Assembly (NCBI GenBank): GCA_027487195.1
Contig: JAIYEB010000298.1
Location: 1 to 5,330 of the forward strand
Direction: 5' to 3'
From: Hyphomicrobiales bacterium
GTDB taxonomy: Bacteria; Pseudomonadota; Alphaproteobacteria; Rhizobiales; UBA4765
Length of the DNA stretch: 5,330 bases
The stretch's first letter is position 1, and every line of letters starts with the position of its first letter. The notes beneath the pieces were generated by a model that saw only the letters and a program-made list of their open reading frames with translations, had not been told where the DNA came from and searched no databases. Of the stretch, positions 1 to 5,330 are shown in pieces. Both the position numbers and the translations under genes were made by a program.

Positions 1-3
1 ACG

Positions 4-10
4 GGGGAGA
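4..10 (+). promoter_or_regulatory. Ribosome binding site of gyrB
   Basis: A purine-rich GGGGAGA run ends 8 bases before the ATG at 19, a normal Shine-Dalgarno position. It supports that ATG as the gyrB start. The run overlaps a perfect 8-base palindrome, GAGATCTC at 7-14, which has no loop and so probably does not fold by itself. The promoter lies upstream of the window. Confidence 0.7.
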
Positions 11-18
11 TCTCTGAA

Positions 19-2442
19 ATGGACGAACAGGACCGCATCACCGAGGACGCCGACTATGGTGCTTCATCGATCAAGGTGCTCAAGGGCCTTGATGCGGTGC
101 GCAAGCGCCCTGGCATGTACATCGGCGACACGGATGATGGTTCCGGCCTGCATCACATGGTCTACGAGGTGGTCGACAATGCCATCGACGAGGCTCTGGC
201 TGGCCACGCAACCGAAGTCACCGTCACGCTGAATGCCGATGGCTCGGTGACGGTCACGGATGACGGTCGCGGCATTCCCGTTGACATGCATGAAGGCGAG
301 GGCGTTTCGGCAGCCGAGGTCATCATGACCCAGCTCCATGCCGGCGGAAAGTTCGACCAGAATTCCTACAAGGTCTCGGGCGGTCTGCATGGCGTCGGTG
401 TTTCCGTCGTCAACGCGCTGTCGGTTTCGCTGAAGCTCCGGATCTGGCGCGGCGGGCAGGAACACTTCATGGAGTTCCGGCATGGCGATGCCGTTGCACC
501 GCTTGCCGCCGTTGGGCCATCGAACGGCAAGCGTGGCACCGAAGTGACGTTCCTGCCTTCGACCGAAACCTTCACGATGGTCGAGTTTGATTTCGGCACG
601 CTGGAGCACCGGCTGCGGGAACTCGCCTTCCTCAACTCCGGCGTGAAGGTCGTCTTGACCGACAAGCGCCATGGCGAGCCAAAGCGGGTCGAGTTGCGGT
701 ATGATGGTGGCGTCGAGGCGTTCGTGCGCTATCTCGACCGCAACAAGCCTGCGCTGGTCAAGCAGCCCATCGTGATCCGCGCCGAGCGCGACGGCATCGC
801 GCTTGAATGTGCGCTGTGGTGGAATGACGGCTACCACGAGAGCGTTCTGTGCTTCACCAACAACATTCCGCAGCGCGATGGCGGGACGCACCTTGCGGGC
901 TTTCGCGCAGCGCTGACGCGGCAGGTTACAGGCTACGCTGAGCGCTCCGGCATCCAGAAGCGCGAGAAGGTCGATTTGACCGGAGACGACTGCCGCGAAG
1001 GCCTGACTGCGATTGTTTCGGTCAAGGTGCCTGATCCAAAATTCTCCAGCCAGACCAAGGACAAGCTGGTTTCCTCCGAGGTTCGCCCGGTGGTTGAAAG
1101 TCTGTTGAACGACAAGCTCTCGACCTGGTTCGAAGAGCATCCGGCCGACGCCAAGACGATCGTTGGCAAGGTTGTGGAAGCTGCGGCGGCTCGCGAGGCT
1201 GCGCGCAAGGCGCGCGATCTGACCCGCCGCAAGGGTGTGCTCGATGTGGCGTCGCTGCCAGGCAAGCTGGCGGATTGCCAGGAGCGCGATCCGGCCAAGT
1301 CAGAGCTCTTCCTGGTCGAGGGTGATTCTGCCGGTGGCTCCGCAAAGCAGGGGCGTGCACGTGAGTATCAGGCGGTTCTGCCGCTGCGTGGCAAGATCCT
1401 GAACGTCGAGCGCGCGCGCTTCGACAAGATGCTCGGCAGCCAGGAAATCGGCACGCTGATCACGGCTCTGGGAACCAGCATTGGTCGCGATGACTTCGAC
1501 ATTGCCAAGCTGCGCTACCACAAGGTCATCATCATGACCGACGCCGACGTGGACGGTTCGCACATCCGCACGCTGCTTTTGACGTTCTTCTATCGCCAGA
1601 TGCCGGAACTCATCGACCGCGGGCATCTCTATATCGCCCAGCCTCCGCTCTATAAGGTCGCGCGCGGCAAGTCCGAGCAGTATCTCAAGGACGAACGGGC
1701 GATGGAGGAATACCTCGCCGGCGTTGGTACCGAAGATGCGGTGCTGGAAACCGCTGAAGGCGGAACGCGCGCAGGCGCCGATCTCGTTTCTCTCGTGCGC
1801 GAGGCCCGGATCGTGCGTCAATTGCTGGCAGGTCTTCACCACCGCTACAACCGGGCCGTTGTCGAACAGGCTGCGATTGCCGGTGCGCTCTCGCCCAGGA
1901 TTGCGGATGATCCGGTAAAGGCTGCAGAAGCCGCCGCCCATGTCGCGCGCCGGCTTGATGCCGTGGCTGATGAGGCCGAGCGTGGCTGGACAGGTGATGC
2001 CCATGATGGCGGCTATCTGTTCACGCGCGTCGTGCGCGGGGTTCGCGAGGCGGCCATCATCGATCCGGGCATGATTGCCTCGGCCGAGGCCATCAAGCTC
2101 GATGCGATGGGCGCTTCCCTGTCCGAAGTGTACGGGTCTCCCGCGCGTTTCCGCCGGCGTGGCGAGGAGACGTTTGTTCCCGGCCCAGGCGTGCTGGTCG
2201 AAACCGTGTTTACAGCAGCGCGCAAGGGGCTGAACATCCAGCGCTATAAAGGTCTTGGCGAAATGAACCCGGAGCAGCTCTGGGAGACGACGCTTGACCG
2301 CAATGTGCGCTCGCTCCTGCAGGTCAAGGTGAAGGAAGGCGATGATGCCGACGATGTCTTCACCAAGCTGATGGGGGATGTGGTCGAGCCGCGTCGCGAG
2401 TTCATTGTCGAGAATGCACTGCAGGCGAATGTCGATGTCTGA
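19..2442 (+). CDS. gyrB: DNA gyrase subunit B
   Basis: This is the ATPase subunit of DNA gyrase, the cytoplasmic A2B2 type II topoisomerase that introduces negative supercoils. It has 807 residues, close to the 804 of E. coli GyrB. The GHKL ATPase domain comes first: E50 is the general base, N54 binds Mg, DDGRGIP lies at 81-87, and a glycine-rich lid, GGLHGVG, lies at 121-127. R144 matches E. coli R136, the coumarin-contact residue. The transducer domain follows, with the QTK loop at 345-347. The Toprim domain has EGDSAGG at 434-440 and the metal-binding triad D508, D510 and D512 in TDADVDGSH. QRYKGLGEMN at 741-750 marks the tail domain. Residues from about 560 to 730 fill the place of the long insert of Gram-negative GyrB. 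ParE lacks this insert and is usually about 630-700 residues, which argues for GyrB. The position of E. coli K447 appears to be R457, as in many non-enteric gyrases. The ATG has a good ribosome binding site. No frameshift or missing catalytic residue was seen. Confidence 0.97.
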   Translation: MDEQDRITEDADYGASSIKVLKGLDAVRKRPGMYIGDTDDGSGLHHMVYEVVDNAIDEALAGHATEVTVTLNADGSVTVTDDGRGIPVDMHEGEGVSAAEVIMTQLHAGGKFDQNSYKVSGGLHGVGVSVVNALSVSLKLRIWRGGQEHFMEFRHGDAVAPLAAVGPSNGKRGTEVTFLPSTETFTMVEFDFGTLEHRLRELAFLNSGVKVVLTDKRHGEPKRVELRYDGGVEAFVRYLDRNKPALVKQPIVIRAERDGIALECALWWNDGYHESVLCFTNNIPQRDGGTHLAGFRAALTRQVTGYAERSGIQKREKVDLTGDDCREGLTAIVSVKVPDPKFSSQTKDKLVSSEVRPVVESLLNDKLSTWFEEHPADAKTIVGKVVEAAAAREAARKARDLTRRKGVLDVASLPGKLADCQERDPAKSELFLVEGDSAGGSAKQGRAREYQAVLPLRGKILNVERARFDKMLGSQEIGTLITALGTSIGRDDFDIAKLRYHKVIIMTDADVDGSHIRTLLLTFFYRQMPELIDRGHLYIAQPPLYKVARGKSEQYLKDERAMEEYLAGVGTEDAVLETAEGGTRAGADLVSLVREARIVRQLLAGLHHRYNRAVVEQAAIAGALSPRIADDPVKAAEAAAHVARRLDAVADEAERGWTGDAHDGGYLFTRVVRGVREAAIIDPGMIASAEAIKLDAMGASLSEVYGSPARFRRRGEETFVPGPGVLVETVFTAARKGLNIQRYKGLGEMNPEQLWETTLDRNVRSLLQVKVKEGDDADDVFTKLMGDVVEPRREFIVENALQANVDV

Positions 2443-2446
2443 GAGC

Positions 2447-2467
2447 GTGCATTGATCAACAATGCAC
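2447..2467 (+). promoter_or_regulatory. Perfect 8-bp inverted repeat over the start codon of the ligase gene
   Basis: GTGCATTG (2447-2454) and CAATGCAC (2460-2467) are exact reverse complements separated by the 5-base loop ATCAA. It lies just after the gyrB stop (2440-2442), and the TTG start (2452-2454) of the next gene is the last codon-length of the left arm. In mRNA the hairpin would bury the start codon. No run of T follows, so it is not a classical intrinsic terminator. The repeat is read directly from the sequence. A role in damping translation or attenuating read-through from gyrB is inference. Confidence 0.5.
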
Positions 2468-3627
2468 CCGTGGCATCGCTTCGGGCGGCGCAGTTGGTCG
2501 TTGGTTGGCTGGGGTGTCTTGGCCTCCTGATCCTGATCGAACCTCGCGCCATCGGTCTGGCTCCGGTTCTTGGCCTTGCCGCTCTTTGGTTCCTGCGTGC
2601 CGAGGCGCTTGATGCACTCCGGCGCCAGGCCCTGTTTTTCTCAGCCGTTGCGCTGATTGCGCTCTCCGCGATGGTTGGCGGGGCCAATACGGGTGTTCTC
2701 AGCCGCAGCCTGTCGCAGGGTTTTGCACTGATGGCGCTGTCAGCGCTGTCCGTGCTCATGCTGCTTTTGGCGGCGCGCGTCCCTCCCGAGCTTGCACGGC
2801 GTGCCATTGGTGCAGCGTCATTGTTGATGGCGGTTGCGCTTGGTGCGGCGTGCCTGACGGACATCTGGTTCGACGCGACCCAGTCCGGTGTTGATATCTA
2901 TGTCGAGCGCCAGAACATGCTGGCGGTCATTCTCGTTCTGCTGGCCCTGCCGGTTCTTGTCGTCTCGCCAGGCCTTGGGCGCCCGGCGCTGACCGCGGTT
3001 GCAGGTATCGGGATTGTTGCGCTGCTGATCCTGACCCAGAGCCAGACTGCATGGCTCGCTGTCCTCGTCGGCAGCCTTGCCTGGCTCACGGACAAGCTGT
3101 TTGGCCGGCGCGCGGTCTGGCTCGTTGCTGCAACCTTTGCGATCGTGCTTGTTGCCGCTCCGCTCATCTATCCGTTCATCCATCGCTTTGCGCTTGGCCT
3201 GTCCTCAACAGGCCTGATGGGCCTGACCGTGAAGACGCGTCTCGACATCTGGGCCGTTTCTGCGGGTGAGATCCTGGCACATCCGGTTTTTGGCCACGGC
3301 GTCCACGGGCTCAGGGGCAAGGTTGCCTTCCTCGCCAGCGAGCGCGTCGCCATTGCAAACCATTTGCATAGCCTGCCGCTGACGCTGTGGGTTGATACGG
3401 GTCTTGTCGGCGTCGCCGGCGCGCTTGGCGTGCTTTTATGCGTGGTTCGTGCGATTTCAGGTCTGTCCACGCAGGCACGGCGGGCGGCGACGGTTTCGTT
3501 CGCGGCGGTCCTGAGCGTGGGCCTTGTCGAATATGTTCTCTGGTTTGAGTGGCTGATTGGCGCGTGGGCCATGGTTGCCACATTGATCGTCCTGATCGAG
3601 CGTTCCGGGCAGGACCCGTCCGGCTGA
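2452..3627 (+). CDS. O-antigen ligase / polymerase family membrane protein (Wzy_C/WaaL-like)
   Basis: This 391-residue inner-membrane protein is nearly all hydrophobic, with about 11 likely membrane segments. Approximate positions are 15-30, 33-49, 59-77, 88-109, 118-137, 155-173, 179-196, 198-213, 221-240, 311-333, 345-364 and 367-383, and some of these may merge. The largest loop, about 241-308, has the family pattern. TQSQTAW (195-201) precedes it. R263 in TRLDIW, then HPVFGHGVHG (277-286), and NHLHSLPL (303-310) with H304 and H306 resemble the conserved Arg and His of WaaL-type enzymes. Members ligate or polymerise undecaprenyl-linked glycans at the periplasmic face. Which reaction this one performs, and on which glycan, cannot be read here, since no glycosyltransferase genes are nearby. 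It starts 9 bases after gyrB on the same strand, so co-transcription is likely. The chosen start is TTG, with GAGAG at 2441-2445 as a plausible ribosome binding site. An in-frame GTG at 2470 is the alternative, but it has no clear binding site. Confidence 0.82.
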   Translation: MINNAPVASLRAAQLVVGWLGCLGLLILIEPRAIGLAPVLGLAALWFLRAEALDALRRQALFFSAVALIALSAMVGGANTGVLSRSLSQGFALMALSALSVLMLLLAARVPPELARRAIGAASLLMAVALGAACLTDIWFDATQSGVDIYVERQNMLAVILVLLALPVLVVSPGLGRPALTAVAGIGIVALLILTQSQTAWLAVLVGSLAWLTDKLFGRRAVWLVAATFAIVLVAAPLIYPFIHRFALGLSSTGLMGLTVKTRLDIWAVSAGEILAHPVFGHGVHGLRGKVAFLASERVAIANHLHSLPLTLWVDTGLVGVAGALGVLLCVVRAISGLSTQARRAATVSFAAVLSVGLVEYVLWFEWLIGAWAMVATLIVLIERSGQDPSG

Positions 3628-3632
3628 GCCGG
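3620..3632. terminator. Short inverted repeat at the convergent gene ends
   Basis: CCGGC (3620-3624) and GCCGG (3628-3632) flank the TGA stop codon of the membrane protein gene, which forms a 3-base loop. The stem is GC-rich but only 5 bp, and no good T tract follows on either strand. It lies at the edge of the 38-bp gap between convergent genes, where a two-way terminator would be expected. Its function as a terminator is therefore only a weak suggestion. No stronger hairpin was seen in the gap. Confidence 0.25.
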
Positions 3633-3665
3633 TATCGTCTCTGTCACCTGGGGAAAGTTCCAGCG

Positions 3666-4427
3666 CTACCGGCCTGTGTTCGCCGCCGCCAGCATGCGCG
3701 AGACTTCCGCATGGAGCGAGCGTGCCATGGCTTTGCGATCATCGGACCCGGGGACAATCTCTCCAAACCGCAATTCGGCTGTGAAGGGTCCACCCTCGAT
3801 GACGTCGAGCACGGAGGGAATGAGCTCTGCATCACCCATCCAGGCGTAACGTCTGCGTCCGCCCCGCCCCAGCGGCAGGCCATGGTTTGCCACATAGGCA
3901 ATGGCGAGCGCTTGCACGGCCACATCGCTTGCACGGACCGCGCCAAGCAGCGAGGACCGAAACGGCAGAACGATCTCGCCGTCGTGCGAGGTTCCTTCGG
4001 CAAACAGGACGATGGCCTCGCGCCTTGCAAAGCGCCCGGCGATGGCATCGACGCTGTTGCCGGTTGCGCTGCGTCGCGTCCGCTCGACGAACACCGTTCT
4101 CTGAAGCTTTGCCAGAAGCCCGAAACCCGCCCATCCCGCAACTTCGCTTTTGGCAACAAACGCGACCGGAAAGCGCGCGCCTATGATGAGAATATCAAGC
4201 CAACTGATGTGGTTGGCGACGATCAGCACCGGCCGCTCTTGTGCGGGCTCGCCCACAACCCGTGTCGTTGCACCCAGAAGCCACAGGGCCGAACGATGCC
4301 AGATCACGGGGATCAGATCCGCCAGCCGCCAGTTGAACCGGACCGAAAGAAGCTGAGCCGGCAACAGGATCAGGGTGAGAAGCACCAGCGGAACTATGAC
4401 GCGGGCTGCGCGCACGGCGCGGCGCAT
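3666..4427 (-). CDS. PlsC-type lysophospholipid acyltransferase
   Basis: This 253-residue member of the 1-acyl-sn-glycerol-3-phosphate acyltransferase family transfers an acyl chain to a lysolipid at the cytoplasmic membrane. The usual product is phosphatidic acid. The N terminus is basic and followed by one hydrophobic segment (about 9-28), a likely membrane anchor. Motif I is NHISWLD at 72-78, giving the catalytic H73 and D78 (HX4D). Motif II is FVERTRR at 113-119 with E115 and R116. Motif III is FAEGTSHDG at 142-150 with E144, G145 and T146, and a weaker hydrophobic motif IV lies around 173-178. All catalytic positions are present. The ATG lies 2 bases after the fur stop codon, so the two are probably co-transcribed and perhaps translationally coupled, with AAGAAGGG about 12 bases upstream. 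Alphaproteobacteria carry several paralogues of this family, including OlsA, which makes ornithine lipid. The true acceptor is therefore not certain, and no gene symbol is given. Confidence 0.9.
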   Translation of the reverse strand: MRRAVRAARVIVPLVLLTLILLPAQLLSVRFNWRLADLIPVIWHRSALWLLGATTRVVGEPAQERPVLIVANHISWLDILIIGARFPVAFVAKSEVAGWAGFGLLAKLQRTVFVERTRRSATGNSVDAIAGRFARREAIVLFAEGTSHDGEIVLPFRSSLLGAVRASDVAVQALAIAYVANHGLPLGRGGRRRYAWMGDAELIPSVLDVIEGGPFTAELRFGEIVPGSDDRKAMARSLHAEVSRMLAAANTGR

Positions 4428-4429
4428 GC

Positions 4430-4858
4430 CTACCGGTCGCCCTTCTTCAGCGGAACGCCGTAGAGTTCCAGCCTGTGACCTGTGAGGCTGTAGCCCAGTC
4501 GCTTGGCAACCTCAGCCTGGAGCGCTTCGATCTCGGGGGAGTGGAACTCAATGACCAGCCCGGTCTCGCCATCAATCAGGTGATCATGATGTTCGCTCGG
4601 AGCGGTCTCGAACCGACCGCGCCCGTCGCCAAAGTCATGGCGCGCGAGAATGCCGGTGTCCTGGAACAGTTTGAGCGTGCGGTAGACTGTCGAGAGCGCA
4701 ATCTGGGGGTCGATGGCCAGGGCGCGCTGATAGAGCTCGTCGACATGTGGATGATCGAGGGACGCTGACAGAACGCGCGCAATCACGCGACGTTGCGCCG
4801 TCAGGCGCAGGCCACGTCTGGCGCATTCTTCTTCAATTCTGCTCGGCAAACTGACCAT
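4430..4858 (-). CDS. fur: Fur-family metal-responsive regulator, Mur-like
   Basis: This 142-residue metal-dependent DNA-binding repressor is of normal length for the family. The N-terminal winged helix has RLTAQRRVI (18-26) and the recognition helix around LSTVYRTLKLF (55-65). The dimerisation domain begins near 84 with EHHDHLID at 89-96. Aligned by eye to E. coli Fur, the sensory site is H38, E84, H91, H93 and E104, and the second site is H90, D92, E111 and H128, all present. The only cysteine is C12, so the CxxC pairs that hold structural zinc in many Fur proteins are missing. The C terminus HRLELYGVPLKK closely resembles rhizobial Mur, which responds to manganese rather than iron. Manganese sensing is therefore likely but is inference. 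It lies 25 bases after rimI and 2 bases before the acyltransferase gene. The ATG start is preceded by AAGAG seven bases upstream. No obvious Fur or Mur operator was seen in the 25-base gap. Confidence 0.92.
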   Translation of the reverse strand: MVSLPSRIEEECARRGLRLTAQRRVIARVLSASLDHPHVDELYQRALAIDPQIALSTVYRTLKLFQDTGILARHDFGDGRGRFETAPSEHHDHLIDGETGLVIEFHSPEIEALQAEVAKRLGYSLTGHRLELYGVPLKKGDR

Positions 4859-4860
4859 CG

Positions 4861-4879
4861 CGACGCTCTTACTGCGTCG
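4861..4879 (-). promoter_or_regulatory. Inverted repeat exposing the fur ribosome binding site
   Basis: In the 25-base gap between rimI and fur, CGACGC (4861-4866) and GCGTCG (4874-4879) are exact reverse complements around a 7-base loop. Read on the minus strand the loop is AGTAAGA, which holds most of the only purine-rich candidate ribosome binding site. The stem ends two bases before the fur ATG. No T tract follows, so termination is unlikely. The hairpin could present the binding site in a loop or stall ribosomes, or it may be chance in GC-rich DNA. Confidence 0.4.
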
Positions 4880-4883
4880 GCGA

Positions 4884-5330
4884 TCAGTTTTCTACTGCAT
4901 CCGGATAGGGTCCGCGCAACCGGTCATCAAGATCGCGCCTCATGATCAGCGCATCGCCCCCGTTTTCGCTGGCATAGTAGCCCTTGCGGCGACCAACCTG
5001 CGTAAAGCCCTGGCGCTGGTAGAGTGCAAGGGCGGGCACATTGCCATCGTTGACCTCGAGGAAAAGGCGCTTGGCCCCCTGCCGCGCGGCCCCTTCGAGA
5101 CTGTGCTCAAGCAAGCGATGCGCAATCCCGCACCCGCGCCACTCCGGAGCCGTTGTGATGGTCAGGAGCTCGGCCTCGTCTGCCGCGATGCGCATCACGG
5201 AAAAGCCGAGAACGCCGCTCCCCAGTCGCGCGCCATAGCCAAGGCCCGTGGAGCTGCCGAGCAGCGTCTCGAACTCATGGGCAAGCCAACCGCGTGCAAA
5301 AGCCAGGGCATGGATTTCGCACAGGCGCTG
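4884..5330 (-). CDS. rimI: RimI, ribosomal protein S18 alanine N-acetyltransferase (5' end outside window)
   Basis: This GNAT-fold enzyme transfers acetyl from acetyl-CoA to the N-terminal alanine of ribosomal protein S18. The reading frame is open without a stop to the last base of the window, giving 148 visible codons, so the start lies beyond 5330. The GTG at 5198 is an internal codon. Starting there would remove strand 1 and helix 1, which are visible upstream as IHALAFARGW and HEFETLLG, typical of RimI. In visible numbering, ADEAELLTI (50-58) precedes the acetyl-CoA loop RGCGIAHRLL (65-74). LEVNDGN (91-97), ALALYQRQGF (100-109), GYYA (117-120) and DALIMRRDL (126-134) follow, matching the usual order of catalytic Glu (E93), Asn (N97) and Tyr. 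It is the first visible gene of the rimI–fur–plsC cluster, and in this class tsaB often lies upstream. A general GNAT acetyltransferase is the alternative, but context and motifs favour RimI. Confidence 0.88.
   Translation of the reverse strand, partial: QRLCEIHALAFARGWLAHEFETLLGSSTGLGYGARLGSGVLGFSVMRIAADEAELLTITTAPEWRGCGIAHRLLEHSLEGAARQGAKRLFLEVNDGNVPALALYQRQGFTQVGRRKGYYASENGGDALIMRRDLDDRLRGPYPDAVEN

Noticed and set aside
7..14. Perfect palindrome GAGATCTC in front of gyrB
   Set aside because: It is short, has no loop and overlaps the Shine-Dalgarno region. It is probably chance, and too little upstream sequence is present to judge an operator.
560..735. Possible novel insertion in the gyrB product (residues 560-735, nucleotides about 1696-2223)
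   Set aside because: The coordinates here are residue numbers. The stretch corresponds in place and size to the known long insert of Gram-negative GyrB proteins, and the total length is normal.
64..1140. Long minus-strand open frame of 358 codons opposite gyrB
   Set aside because: It lies wholly antisense to a clear gyrB, its translation shows no recognisable domain, and long antisense frames are common opposite GC-rich genes.
1300..2004. Minus-strand open frame of 234 codons opposite the gyrB Toprim region
   Set aside because: It is antisense to conserved Toprim coding sequence, with no family motif of its own.
2244..2864. Minus-strand open frame of 206 codons spanning the gyrB–ligase junction
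   Set aside because: It is low-complexity Ser/Ala/Arg-rich translation antisense to two better supported genes.
3549..4463. Plus-strand open frame of 304 codons across the convergent junction
   Set aside because: It overlaps the end of the membrane protein gene and all of plsC. Its composition is rich in Arg, Pro, Gln and His as expected of a shadow frame, whereas the opposite strand carries full acyltransferase motifs.

Overview
The window looks like ordinary chromosomal DNA of a GC-rich alphaproteobacterium, most likely of the Hyphomicrobiales (Rhizobiales). That placement rests on the Mur-type Fur protein, the rimI–fur–plsC gene order on the minus strand, and the overall protein sequences. 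It is an inference from memory of these families, not a database result.

Layout. The plus strand (1-3627) carries gyrB, complete and preceded by a good ribosome binding site. Nine bases after it comes a polytopic membrane protein of the O-antigen ligase/polymerase family, which starts with TTG. The minus strand (5330 down to 3666) carries a tightly packed cluster read right to left: rimI (its 5' end lies beyond the window), fur/mur, and a PlsC-type lysophospholipid acyltransferase. The two blocks converge with only 38 bp between them. Coding density is nearly 100 %, and no stretch of 300 bases lacks a gene. No tRNA, rRNA, insertion sequence, CRISPR array or phage-like gene was seen.

How the genes relate. 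GyrB is the ATPase subunit of DNA gyrase. The membrane protein behind it probably works on a periplasmic surface polysaccharide or lipopolysaccharide. On the other strand, RimI acetylates the N terminus of ribosomal protein S18. Fur/Mur is a metal-dependent repressor, and the acyltransferase makes membrane lipid. This is a co-transcribed housekeeping cluster rather than one pathway.

Nothing here supports a new defence, mobile or biosynthetic system. The less ordinary points are small. Perfect inverted repeats sit at three gene junctions. One is an 8-bp stem that contains the TTG start codon of the ligase gene, and another places the fur ribosome binding site in its loop. The membrane protein gene follows directly behind gyrB. 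The plsC gene is followed by a convergent gene instead of miaB, the neighbour usual in rhizobia. RimI reads open to the window edge, so a start at the internal GTG (5198) would truncate it.
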